Shown here in pieces: positions 1 through 17,900 of a stretch of 64,000 bases of DNA. Made by a program: the position numbers and the translations under genes. Origin of the DNA: Liolophura sinensis (lineage: Eukaryota > Mollusca > Polyplacophora > Chitonida > Chitonidae); assembly GCF_032854445.1 (NCBI RefSeq), contig NC_088295.1:70586028-70650027 (forward strand). Direction: 5' to 3'. Position 1 is the first letter of the stretch. Each line of letters opens with the position of its first letter. The notes under the pieces were generated by a model that worked only from the letters and a program-made list of their open reading frames with translations, did not search any database and was not told the DNA's origin.

Positions 1-349
1 TGTAGGACAATATGAGCACGTTTCTGTTGGAAAGTCCAGCCTAAAAAGTTTTTATAACACCTTTAAACACCCATAAAAAATCATAATAAGACTGGACAAT
101 TTGACCGAAATATCATTATTTTTATATATACATTATCTAGAGTTTCTCATGCATTATCCAGTGTCTCTTCACTCAGTTTTCCTTATCCTCTATATTCCAT
201 TTTTCACCCGGAATTAATTGGTCGTATTTCGTGAATTATTTCGACGGTAACCTTTCCATCATCATATGTCGAAAGTGATCGAATTATCTAACTTTCCAAA
301 CTACCCTGTTGTCAGACATTGAAGATACATCGTTTATTTGTCACCCCAG
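1..349. other. Intron of the aminotransferase gene; no coding sequence seen
   Basis: AT-rich sequence without an exon that I can support. It ends in a pyrimidine-containing acceptor (…caccccag) just before the first visible aminotransferase exon at 350. It is therefore most likely the intron before that exon. The exons coding for the N-terminal half and the PLP-binding lysine must lie left of the window. Confidence 0.6.
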
Positions 350-2434
350 CTCGGTTACCACATCTTCCCACCAGAGTTACGTTCGTTGAGAGACGCAGTC
401 AAGAGCGCCGGAAGCCACACTTATTCATGCGCACCTGCGCCAATACAGTACGCTGCCATAGAGGTTAGTCGCGCTACCCCTCACAACGCATCAACTCACA
501 AACAAAAGAAAAATGCACTGGCAAAGCAATATTAATTAAACTGCAGTGACAGTATAATTGATGATAACTGGTACACAGGATTGACATAGGCCTATAATCT
601 TTTCACATTGCGCTTAGGTCAGGGATTTACTAATGGTGTTGTTTATGTTTGACATAATTCACGTTGTAATGTTAGTAAAATATCTAAAACCATTTTGACC
701 CTACATGTACACAGATAACATCTGAAATAACGGTCTTTCCCAGCCGAGGAATCTTGACTTTCCTTTCAATGTTTGTATATAGCGTGTTGCACTTTTGATA
801 CTTTTCCTTGTGCAGTGAGGTCTATGTAAGCTTCCAGTCAAAGTCGAGCTGTTTTGTGTGGCGGTACTTTGTGTTTGGGAATACAAGAACAAACAAAAAT
901 AGTCGGAGCTGTGTTTGGCTTAGCAAACTTAAGTGTTATTGAGTATCAGTTGACCTAGACATTTCCTGTAGATGAAAGCCCGGCAATGGCCTGTTTCATA
1001 CTTTGGTAAACTGGTATAGTAATACACTATAAGGAGAAGAAATATAGGTATAAAACTCAGTTGCGTTTCTTCTGTTTCCACGAATCTTCAGATGTTCCGA
1101 GACAATAAAGCGTGTGATGATTATATCCAACACACGTCACGTGTCCTGGCAGCCGCTGCTAATCATTGTCATAGGTTAGTCACTCTGTACTATACACGTA
1201 TTGCTGAAAAACCTTTTGTTTAGCCTTTCTAGCAAAAGTTTAAATCAATTTACATATATTGAAAAATGTTTTGAGAGTTCTTTATAATCTGTTAACCTGC
1301 TCTAAATGTTAACCAATGGCAGCAAACCTTATGATAATGGATAACAGTTTGTCCTTGAGTGTATGTTTTTGGACGTAAATTCTGTTTCCAGAGAGCTGGC
1401 AATGCTTGGTGTAACAACAGTTTTACCCACGGCCGGTTATTATATGTTCCCGAATTTTGAAATCCTGAGAGACCCTTTGCTAAGAAGGGGGATAACTCTT
1501 TGTGAAGAAATGTGTACAGCGTTACTTCAAGAGGCTTCCGTTGCTGTAAGGACTCGTATAAGTTTGTGAATTAATATATGGGCTAGGATCCGTCATATAA
1601 TTAACTACTTTGGAAAGTATCGAAAAGGAAATATAAACAGATTCTCCCAATTGTCAGTCATTGTTTATTTAACTGGTATAGTAGTCTTCTGATTAGGCCT
1701 ACTCTGATGACTTTCAAACTGATACAATTATACGAGCATGAAGAAAAATACCATGTGATAAGTTAATTCAGGCTATTCTGATGAAAGGAAAGGTTAAACT
1801 ATTTCAGACAACAAAGCGAACATGGTAGTTACCGGCCATGTACTCTTGCGATATGAGTAATCTGCCGACACTTCACAATAGAAGTGGCCAATAACTGAAA
1901 ATTTAGAAGATAAGCATAATTATTGCAGTTAATGAATCTTCTGTGGTTTTGGACGTTTCCTCAGATTTATTTTCTCTACTCACAGGTAATGGCTGGAGGA
2001 CCCGCGTATCTACGCCCTGTACATGAGCTTACCGTCAGACTGTGCTATGTCGACTTCGATGGAGCAAGCGCCTTAGATCAGAGTCGTGCAATCGGGCTAG
2101 ACAAACAACTTCCGGCAGATTTCGTAGAAAATCACTGCTCGAAGTTATACACAGGAATTCAGGTATGGCATATATCCCATTCATCGGCATTAGTATTGCT
2201 TGTAATTTACGCTGACAGTTGTTTAAGATCAAACGGGTGTTGAGGACACGTGTGCATAGATTGAGCCCAAGAAACGGCCGTTTCAAAGAGATACAATTAC
2301 TATGGCTCAAAAACTTCCTTTGTATCTTCAGTTCCTTGGTGACCACTACCTGTTAACTGTACTGTTGTTCCATCGGTATTCCATTTATATTTTAGGCTTT
2401 AACGAGTTGGGTAAAAAAACAGTTGGATGGGTGA
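350..2434 (+). CDS. Class I/II PLP-dependent aminotransferase, C-terminal part (partial, 5 exons)
   Basis: Five exons with GT/AG borders and matching phases: 350-463, 1092-1174, 1392-1545, 1986-2162 and 2396-2434, ending in TGA. They code for about 188 C-terminal residues. Recognisable segments are GYHIFPPEL followed by SCAPAPIQYAA (just after the PLP-lysine region), DYIQHTSRVLAAAANHC, PTAGYYMFPNFE, LTVRLCYVDFDGASAL and a short tail with TSWVKKQL. These fit the small domain of a fold-type I aminotransferase of the bacterial-type aspartate aminotransferase-like group. They do not fit classical GOT1/GOT2, which end differently. The enzyme would move an amino group between an amino acid and a 2-oxo acid; the substrate cannot be told from this part. 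Every joined codon at the four visible junctions stays open. The start lies left of the window. Confidence 0.85.
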
Positions 2435-2662
2435 ACTACAGAAGATCACAAATGGAAGCGACTGCCGAGAGATATTCTTTTCTTCATACTTGTTGGGCAG
2501 TGGTCCAAAAAAGAAGAAACTAACTATGTATATCAGTTATCAAACGTTGCACTATTTGAAGTATGACCAAAGAAGCTTCCACATTCTATGGACCGTAACT
2601 ACCAGTAACTAAATAGTCTTCAAATATACATTTCAACCAAATACAGATTTTTCATTCCTCAA

Positions 2663-2668
2663 AATAAA
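2663..2668 (+). promoter_or_regulatory. Poly(A) signal AATAAA, aminotransferase 3' end
   Basis: An AATAAA hexamer lies about 230 bases after the aminotransferase stop codon and is the first one there. It is the likely cleavage signal. No coding exon was found beyond it on this strand before the SINE at 5.5 kb. Confidence 0.5.
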
Positions 2669-4774
2669 AACGCATTCCCCCTGCATCTTACAGTGAACAA
2701 ATGGTTTCGTGACAATGCAGGATGCGGGCTATTTTCTTTACATGGTGTATTTGACGTATCTTATAGCTTACTGCTCTGCTTGGTTACCAACTCGCCTTTT
2801 CAATCTGTACATGTGCCAAAAGTAGTAACAGAAGCCGATAGCACAGCTCCACTTTTAGCATCGAGTGTGTCTTCAGAAATTGTCAGGAGCAGTAGCCTTA
2901 ATTAAAAACCTCTGTCACCACGAGGTGGAATACATTAACAGCTCATTGGTCCGTACAGCCTACAATATCCAAAGTGTTCTCCGCTTTTGCATGACATGTC
3001 CTTTTGTGAATGCATCGCAGACTTGCTGATTTTCATATTTTGTTCATTCCATTAAATATATTGGTTTGCAATACCTCCTTTGCATGTATTTGTTTATTTT
3101 TGTTTTGCACGGTGTTGGTGCGTAATGGTGAATATTTCAGTTAAATAATGACATTTTGTGAGGAAACCACCCCACCTCTCACTAATACCATGTCATCCCT
3201 CACTAGTGTCGTACAGTGCATGGCCAACGACAAAATATGTTCAATGAGAAACAGTTAGAACTGACAACCTATTTATATGCCTAAAATCAGTATTAATCTA
3301 ATTTGTACTGTATAGGTGTTGGCATGAATTAGAGAAAATCTGGATGCTGAATACAACGTAAAGAACTTCATGGTCGCTGTTCACTAGTCATCAGGCTTCA
3401 ATAATATCAGGGAGACAATCGATATTGCACAGATGTGAAAACCATGTCAACGTTGAAACTCATACACCAGGATCGCCGTCTAGCCGAATCATGCACATAA
3501 AAATGCGTCAAATGGTCATCTTTCCGCGATTCATGTAGAAACACAGTGTCATATAGATTAAATGACTGGGTGTTCAGAAGAATCAAATATACAACACAGT
3601 AGGATTGCTGGAGCAGCCCTGTCTATATATTGCTTGTAAAGTTTAAGGAACTTAATATCAGGCGAAAGATTCTTGATGTCTTGACATTCTTGGACCCCCC
3701 AAAATTATGCATGTACATGTTTCTCATGCAAATGAGCTTCAATTGTCACTGTACACTCATCTCAGAAAACACTGAATAACTCCTACAACCCCTCCAGATT
3801 TTTAATAAAAGTGCTGTGTTTTATTGTCATAAAATCTTTATGGGAAAAGGCATCAAATATTGTAGTATAATACCCGAAGAGGGTAGATCGATACGCTTCT
3901 TAAATCTGCCAGCTTTACGAACTATACCTCTTTCTTTGTGATACCAAACTAACATAAGTACCCCTGGAATGCAGGCTTGTCATATGCATGCATGTCTGAC
4001 ATGGAAAAAGAATGTTTTTAGCCTTGGAATATAGCATGGCAATGTCATACTGCCGTAACAAGAGAACAGATGGAATGGAAACTACACGGGCAATTTCTAT
4101 CAAACCCTTACCATTTTGTAGCAGGTTGGTTACCCATTGGCTCTGAACGAGTGGTACTGAAGATGAAGGTCATCGCGCATTTCCAATCAGTTCATCAAGC
4201 AACCATGATTTATCAACACGTTGAAAACAAAGCTGTAACCAAGCTGTCACCAATTTTAACAAATCATTTACCAACTGGAATAGATTGGTATCATCTAATG
4301 TGGAACTGCTGAGTAACCAGTTGGTACGTGAGAATTCATTACCGAAAAAAAAAAAACGATTGGTTATCAACAGGCATGTATCAGGCTATATATCTGAGCA
4401 GTAACAAGCTGTAACCAGTTGTTTCTACAATGAAAGGCCCAGCTCGGTACCACACTATGGAAGTTCGACTGAGTAGCATCTCTTTAATGTTATTCTACGC
4501 TGATATGTCATTTTAAACGACAAATCAATCTAGAACCCCAGTTTTAATTTCATTTTACAATTTCCTAAAAAGTGAAAACTGATTATTTCTTCAATGGTTT
4601 CTTCGAATAGTACGATTTCTCATTCCTTCGTACAGCATGTTGTTGAATATTTTTGAGAATTTTATGAAATCATCACTTAATATGTAGCGTAATATTTTAC
4701 AGGACAATAAGCCATATATGCAGGAAGTTTCGGCACAGTACAAACCAAGTAAGAATAATCTGACCATGGATGAA

Positions 4775-4802
4775 TGTATGTATGTATGTATGTATGTATG
4801 TA
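4775..4802. repeat. (TATG)n microsatellite
   Basis: A run of about seven TATG units. It lies about 260 bases left of the repeat module at 5061. The related module at 7395 also follows a TATG/TA microsatellite. Confidence 0.9.
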
Positions 4803-5531
4803 CACATCTATGTTTTTCTCCACATAGGTTCATCTAACTTATTCTGGGTACCAGGGTAGTGTAGTGTCGAGTGTCGAGTATTCAAATTGTTACGCGTATA
4901 CGTGGGCAAATTAACCAATTATAACCTCACAAATACTAAACCCAGCTGAGGCACGCCATTTACATTGTGTGGTTTATATGAATTATTTTCATCAAGCACT
5001 GCACTAATATAACTAGTCAGACTAGGATCTCTATATTCATATATCAGTGTCTGATTTTCTCCACCAAGGTATCACCTGATCGTCTTCACACTTGCTGGGT
5101 ATTTTGCTGAGGACTCACGGAAATGCTGTGTCGAATATTCGACAATTTCGTGTTGCGTATACAAATTATACACTGAGAATATCACAAAGCTTCTACATGC
5201 ATACTTTGGTTAATGGTGTAATGAATTCTATCCAAAATAGATTTATGCCTTTCACATCCTGTGACAGATAGAAATTGTTTTCAACGGATATTATAGGTTG
5301 AATACTGTCTTTGTACGTGCAAGATCGATTCAAACAAGATAATTTGTAGTTTTACTGCGCGCCGCAAAGGTGGGTGTATTTCTTTTACCTTCTCTACTAT
5401 GAACAGGTTGTTTACCTCACATATTGCTTACAGATACCGTCTGCTAAATGAAAAGGATTGGGCTTGAAGAAGACTACTTTTTTTTTTAACTGTCCACAAA
5501 TATAAGTATTCTTGTGAGATTACCTAGATTT

Positions 5532-5788
5532 GAATTATTTTATTTATTTGATAGGAGTTTATTTATTTTATTTGATTGGTGTTTAATGCCGTACTCAAGA
5601 GTATTTCACTTATATACGACGGCGGCCAGCATTATATGGTGAGAGGAAACCAGCCTCGGAAACCCGAACTATTCGACTGGAGCTGAAACTATCATCATGA
5701 GGTGGACTTGAACTTGAGCGATTGCATTGTTGGGATGCCTGTGGATCGTTGTGCTGCAAGCTAACCACCATAGGCTACGAGGGCCCCA
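5532..5788 (-). mobile_element. tRNA-derived SINE with (AAAT)n tail, near full length
   Basis: Read on the minus strand, the element starts with a tRNA-like head (ggggcc…, box-A-like, with a box-B-like segment near ttcaagtcca). It continues through tggtttcctctcaccat and gtatataagtgaaatactc and ends in an AAAT-rich tail at about 5532-5575. The same body occurs at 5815, 10046, 12905, 36402 and 56100 in this window. The copy is diverged. Similar repeats are common in molluscan genomes as I know them; the family name is not certain. Confidence 0.75.
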
Positions 5789-5814
5789 GTTAGATTTGGC
5801 AAAAGGGGTGCACT

Positions 5815-5865
5815 ATTTATTTATTTATTTGATTGGTGTTTTAAGCTGTACTCAAGAATAATCAC
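5815..5865 (-). mobile_element. Fragment of the (AAAT)n-tail SINE
   Basis: Only the 3' end and tail are present (tatttatttatttgattggtgttt followed by a copy of the tactcaagaat segment). It lies about 30 bases from the near full-length copy and in the same orientation, so it is a separate truncated insertion or a local duplication. Confidence 0.6.
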
Positions 5866-6500
5866 TATCTGTAGCCAATGTAATACCTATGGTAATGAAT
5901 TTCATAAACATTCACTATTGAGACTGAACGATGCGATGACCTATCAACGAGAAAATCAAAGGAAAAAAGATCTCGAATCAATTAAATCTTTATAAGAAAT
6001 GGTAGCCTATAGACAGAGAATGTTAAGTTAGTACCCTTTCTGTTATACGTGCGTTTGGTCTCCACACGAGACGTTGATAGTGGTTATAAATATCCATCTG
6101 ATGTATGTTATTAGAAATTAACAATTACTTAGTGCTCAATGATTGCACTTCTTGTACAGCTATCGCAGCGGGGTGGCTAACATTGCGGTCAAAAATGGAC
6201 GCTATCAATCATTATGGTTTGTAAGAGACTATGTATTATCATAATTGGGCAAATATGTATAGTTTCAAGCAATGTGTTCGATTTGAACTACATATATCCT
6301 GTCACTTTAATTCCATCTGAAAGAGGATATATGTCCATTTAATCTACTCTTCTTCTCAACGAGTAAGTATATACCATCTGACACCAACATTTCGACATGC
6401 AGCAATCAATGGAGTATTGATTAAAATTCGTGATGAGAAAGTTATAGGCCTATATAGTTCAATGAAACATCAAGGCAACAGTTTCATTCGCAGCAAATGA

Positions 6501-6506
6501 TTTATT
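6501..6506 (-). promoter_or_regulatory. Poly(A) signal of the SKICH-domain gene
   Basis: TTTATT on the plus strand is AATAAA on the minus strand, about 160 bases after the stop codon of the CALCOCO/TAX1BP1-like gene. This is a usual spacing for a short 3' UTR. Confidence 0.5.
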
Positions 6507-6663
6507 AAACAGACAACTTAGTGTAGCTTTAGATCTGTGCATGGCTTAAAATATAACTGTTATAGCTGCATTAAGATGAATTTCACATAGATTTGTGCCG
6601 AATATAAGAGTTGACAGTGTATCATCTAATCTTGGAGACCTAGGAACGGTAATGTTATCATAC

Positions 6664-13631
<6,968 letters not shown>

Positions 13632-13990
13632 GGCTTCCACAATAAAACAATTTACAAATACACATGTGCATTAAGCATTAAACTAAACTATATATATATT
13701 TACAAACAGTTTGCCCTTTGTCAATGGATTAATAATTTTATAATGTATCGAGCCTTCCTGTTTTTACAAATATTGTGTCCGCTTACCTTACGCGAATTTT
13801 CCAAACTGTGGTACAGTTAACAGATCAGTGCCAACACTGTGTCCCCAGTCGTCCAGTTCACCGGAATCTAGCCTGTGCTACTCTCACTGGGATGTAGCCC
13901 GTCTATCTCACTCACACACTCACTCCGAACAGTTCCAACAGGCTTACCACTACTTCGTTTGGTGCCGTCACTGGGCAAACCATATGATTG

Positions 13991-13998
13991 TGACGTCA
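13991..13998. promoter_or_regulatory. CRE palindrome TGACGTCA
   Basis: A perfect eight-base CREB/ATF site 360 bases upstream of the SKICH-gene start codon, in the divergent intergenic region. Another copy at about 7502 lies in an intron and is probably unrelated. Confidence 0.4.
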
Positions 13999-14069
13999 CT
14001 TTTTGTAGAAGAGTTTAAAGGTCAATTAAACGACGTCGTAACGTTCACTTCGACGTGATCCGAGATTGC

Positions 14070-14160
14070 TCTGACGTTAGGTTTGACAAACATTCTTTTC
14101 AGTCAAGGATGGCTAGGGTAAACCTTGGCAGAACAACATTTTGCCAAACCTAACATCAGA
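14070..14160. repeat. Short foldback (imperfect inverted repeat, 21 bp arms)
   Basis: tctgacgttaggtttgacaa at 14070 pairs with the reverse complement of the segment ending at 14160, with two mismatches in 21 positions. About 49 bases lie between the arms. This could be a remnant of a small foldback transposon or a structured element in the promoter region. Confidence 0.6.
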
Positions 14161-14921
14161 CCCAGTCGCAGACTCAGCTTCTGGCGGTGTTTGTGCAGGA
14201 CTATATGTAGGCGTACGCCTATAGGCCCCCTTAATTAGGGTCTTGTATTTAGTCCTCATTTAGTGCCATACTCAGATATTCCATTTTGAAAAGGACGTCC
14301 TTTTTTGTTTCTTATAATATAAGTAAAAATATTTCGAGGTATTCTTTTTTTTCCTGCATGTAGCGGAATCAATGACGCATGAATTACATAGGTGGGAGAA
14401 GCCGGAAGGAACATTAGGCCCTACCGGGTAGCCTCGGGTATTGTGAATTTCAGTATAGTTAAATTATAATATCAATGCACTAGGGTCAAATAGGTTTGAC
14501 ATACCCATATATTTTAAAAAATGTGAACAGCCAAACCTGTTAAATATGGAACCATGCATTTGCAACAGTGTATAAGTAAAGGTAAACCTGTACTGTTGTG
14601 AACAATATCCCTAAAATATTCAATTGAGAAAAATATTCAAGTGAGAAAAATATATTTATACCTGGTTTATCCTAATTTTATGTGAACATAAGTTCAAATG
14701 ACACCATTTAGGGCTCTACGGCATAATTTTTTTTATACTTTTATCATGCATGCAATATGCTGACCTGAAACATAAAGCATGGTCTGCACGAAAGACGCGT
14801 TCACTTGCCTTCTACACTGGCAACCCTACAGTGACAGCTGGTGCGAGAGTTAACCGCCCCTGGCCTCTGTGACTATCCTCCAATCAGCTTGAAGAAAAAA
14901 ACTTGGCCAGGGACAGCCGCA

Positions 14922-14960
14922 ATGGCCGACTCGGAGAAATTCTTGGGAAACCAGATTCAG
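14922..14960 (+). CDS. Candidate first coding exon of the GPATCH8-like gene
   Basis: ATG in a good context (gccgcaATGg) opens 13 codons (MADSEKFLGNQIQ) and ends in a strong donor, CAG|gtatat, phase 0. Vertebrate GPATCH8 also starts MAD with a GN pair shortly after, which is suggestive only. Spliced directly to the exon at 24320 it would stop after nine further codons. So either another exon lies between or this exon acts as a 5' leader. A possible intermediate is 22315-22391. Confidence 0.4.
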
Positions 14961-17900
14961 GTATATTGACATTTTCTCTTGCACTGGTTTTTTACTTTAT
15001 GTCGTGAATGCGCTGTCAAACAACAACAATGTTTTGTTTCACTAACAACTTGGTTGTGCTAACTGGAAAATTAAAGCTAATGTTAAATAGCCGTTTTTGA
15101 ATGTACTGCCGTTGTTGTTGTTATGCTTACAAGACTAACAAAACAGAAACATGAAATTTAACGTGCTCGTAGCGAATTTTTGTCCTGTTTTAATTTATTT
15201 ATTAGTAAGTGCAGTCCTATTCAAAGAGTGAATTCGTTGAAATTCATAGTTACTTGAGAGATAAGTGAATTTAGATACATGTGAATATAAAATTTCGATC
15301 TCGGTATGTCGGAACAATGTCACTCCGGTCTTTCTTGGCTTAAAGGATACATGAAACGCTTTGGTTTTATTTCTTAATATGCAGAATATCATGATTATCA
15401 AGATTATCATCAACTTTCACTTTGGAGGTAAAAATGGCTTCAAAGTACCGTTTTGTTAATGCCCAAACAGTCACTCTAGAAATTAAGTAGCTTGCAACAG
15501 TGACGTCAACGATGATCCATGTTTAAAAAGAACTGTTGGAGACAGACCGAACGGGTCTGGGCGAATGGGGGCAGGTCTTAGAGGGCGCTAAGCTGGCCTG
15601 AAGAAGCCATGCAGTATCTATGTATATGTCAACCTGCCCACACTGTAGTGACAGGGTTGACGGGGCTCGGGGCACATCAGGGTGTTGACCGGGTTCCGAG
15701 CAAGATCAACCATGACGTAATTTCTGGAAAATTCCAACGAAGAATATGCATAATATATAGGGGTAATTAACAGGTTTAAAACAACCCCGAAATGAAATTT
15801 TTTTAAACAGAAATTCTGCGCGTAATTTTCTTCATTTGGCATAGAAACAACCACTCTCAAACAGCAGTACACGTCAATTTCTGGTGCTTATTAAAGAGAG
15901 TATGACCTTCATTACGGCTTGTGTGAGTGTAAATCCATTCCCGAGTCGAAATGTTGTCGAAATCCACGGAAACATTTCCTTCTCGCTTGTCAAAATAACT
16001 TTGTGCTGTCATGGCGAGTCGGGTGTACTTAAATTTTTTAACAGTGCGCCTGAAGATACGGAAATCAGCCTAACAAGACAAGACCATGTAACCAGTCTAA
16101 AATGACTACTTTAGCGATAATTTCATCAGCCATCATGGATGACAGAAAGAAAAATTTGCCCAGTTAGTCAAATCAAAAAAATTAATTCTAAATGCTCCAG
16201 TCTAGGTTTGTGGCTATCATGTGCACATCTGCTTCGTTGTCTGTGTTTTCTGCCCGTGACCTCAGATTCAATCTGGATTTTGTGTGCACCCGATCAGTCG
16301 ATTTTAAAAAGGGCAGTCAACACTTTATCAGGTTTTCTGCATATAACTAGTCTGAAATTGATTGAAATGTGCAGGAGTGATGAAAAAGACCCATCTCTTC
16401 TCAGTCCACTCTAGAAGTCGGTGTGTGCCGCCATTTTAGAGTGGATTTAATGGCCCACTTTGTTCCACAAAGTGCCTTTTGGAATGGACCTACCAGGTTT
16501 TTTAATTCAACGATTAAACATTGAGGCAGATAAATATCAGGAATTGCCAGAATAGCCAGATTATCAGAAACAAGGGAACTAGCCCTTGTTTCAGCAAATC
16601 ACCCTGTACCTACTGTATACCCTAAGCCTTATGAAAAAGAAAGGTTGGGAACACCGTCACATCTAACCCCACTTCAACTTAGCTGAATGGACTTAAATAA
16701 ACATTCTGCAGCCGATTTTGACTCCGATCTCCTCTTCTGATACTATCTAATACATTAGGCCATTTATGCGCCCAGTCAACACATATTTTTACCCGGAAAA
16801 GACACATTTCTGCCTGATTTGAGTTTAGACCACTTCTCTTGTAAATCGCAGCGATTACTATCCCATAATTTTCCATATTTGGAGATGATAACCTGAGGAT
16901 GAAAAAGTGCGATTCCATATATGGTGTTTCACGACCTACTTAACTTGACCCATGTATAGAAGGAAAATCATATATGCAGTTGTCAGTCAAGGTGCATACT
17001 GGGATAGTAATTGCCCTGATTTCCAAGAGAAGTGATCTAATCTGAAATGTGTCTTTTTATGGTAAAAGCCTGACATGTAAAAGGCAGAATGTGCTAGATA
17101 GAATCCGCGGAGGAGATTTGTGGCAAAACTGGCTGCAGAATGCTTTGAGTCCATTCAGAATAGTTGAGGTGGGGTAAGGGAATACAACTTTTCCACCCTT
17201 TCTTTTTTTTTTAAGACCTAGAGTATATGTGTAGCATGTGGTGTAGGCATGCATGGGTGATCTACTGATGTGATACAAGGGCCTGTGGATACATCATATT
17301 CACAGCTGCTCAACCTGCAGTCAGAGACCAGCATCCTTGGCTAAATGGTAGAGAACAGATGGCACATTGAACCACTTACTTCTAGCTGGTGAAATCCATT
17401 TCGTAACATCTTCCTTTCCGGTCGCTGCACACAATTTTTGTTATGGTTATCCAATAAGGTGTTATTTCTAAGGATTGAACATCCAGACTGTGTGGTAACG
17501 TGTTTTCAAAATGGGCGCCAGGTATCTAAACGGATGAATACAGTTTTAGAGCATGAATTTTATCATTATCTTCTTTTTTTCTGCTGTTTCCATGTTCTTT
17601 TTATAATCCAATCAGGAGACACTTCTGCACAGCAACAGCAAAAGAGATGGTTGTAGTCTCTCAACAGCTGCATCACATACGAGGTTGGGTGTATCCTGTG
17701 ACACATTTAAACTTGTTTCACTATTTAAATCAGTTGCCTATTTACAACTAATATGTGATACAATGATGTGAGCTTGGCTTGTTCTCGTGAAGAGCGGCTT
17801 GCATTTAAAAAGATTATAAGGTGTACCGGTGAATTACATTTTCAGAAAGTTTTTATGCCATTACCAGCTTCATGCTCCTTACAGCACATGGAGCGCTCTT

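Larger units (their letters stand above)
2669..6490. other. Intergenic stretch with repeats only
   Basis: No exon with convincing splice sites or homology was seen on either strand. The short open frames here (for example 2693-2905 and 4070-4312) have no family resemblance. The stretch holds a (TATG)n microsatellite at 4775-4802, a 10-bp inverted repeat (taccaactgg at about 4269 and its complement at about 4317), a repeat module at about 5061-5190 that recurs at 7.4 kb, and two minus-strand SINE copies at 5.5-5.9 kb. Confidence 0.6.
13632..14921. promoter_or_regulatory. Divergent promoter region between the SKICH gene and the GPATCH8-like gene
   Basis: About 1.3 kb separate the minus-strand start at 13631 from a plus-strand first-exon candidate at 14922. 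The region holds a palindromic CRE (TGACGTCA, 13991-13998), several other acgtc words, and a CCAAT-like element (ccaatcag, about 14879-14886) some 40 bases before the plus-strand ATG. On the minus strand a donor-like cgcgtaag|gtaagc at 13787/13786 and an acceptor-like …gtggaag just before the start codon suggest a small 5' UTR intron. A foldback element sits at 14070-14160. Promoter function is inferred from position. Confidence 0.45.

Noticed and set aside
4070-4312. 80-codon open frame
   Set aside because: No family resemblance or splice context; it overlaps an antisense open frame and a local inverted repeat.
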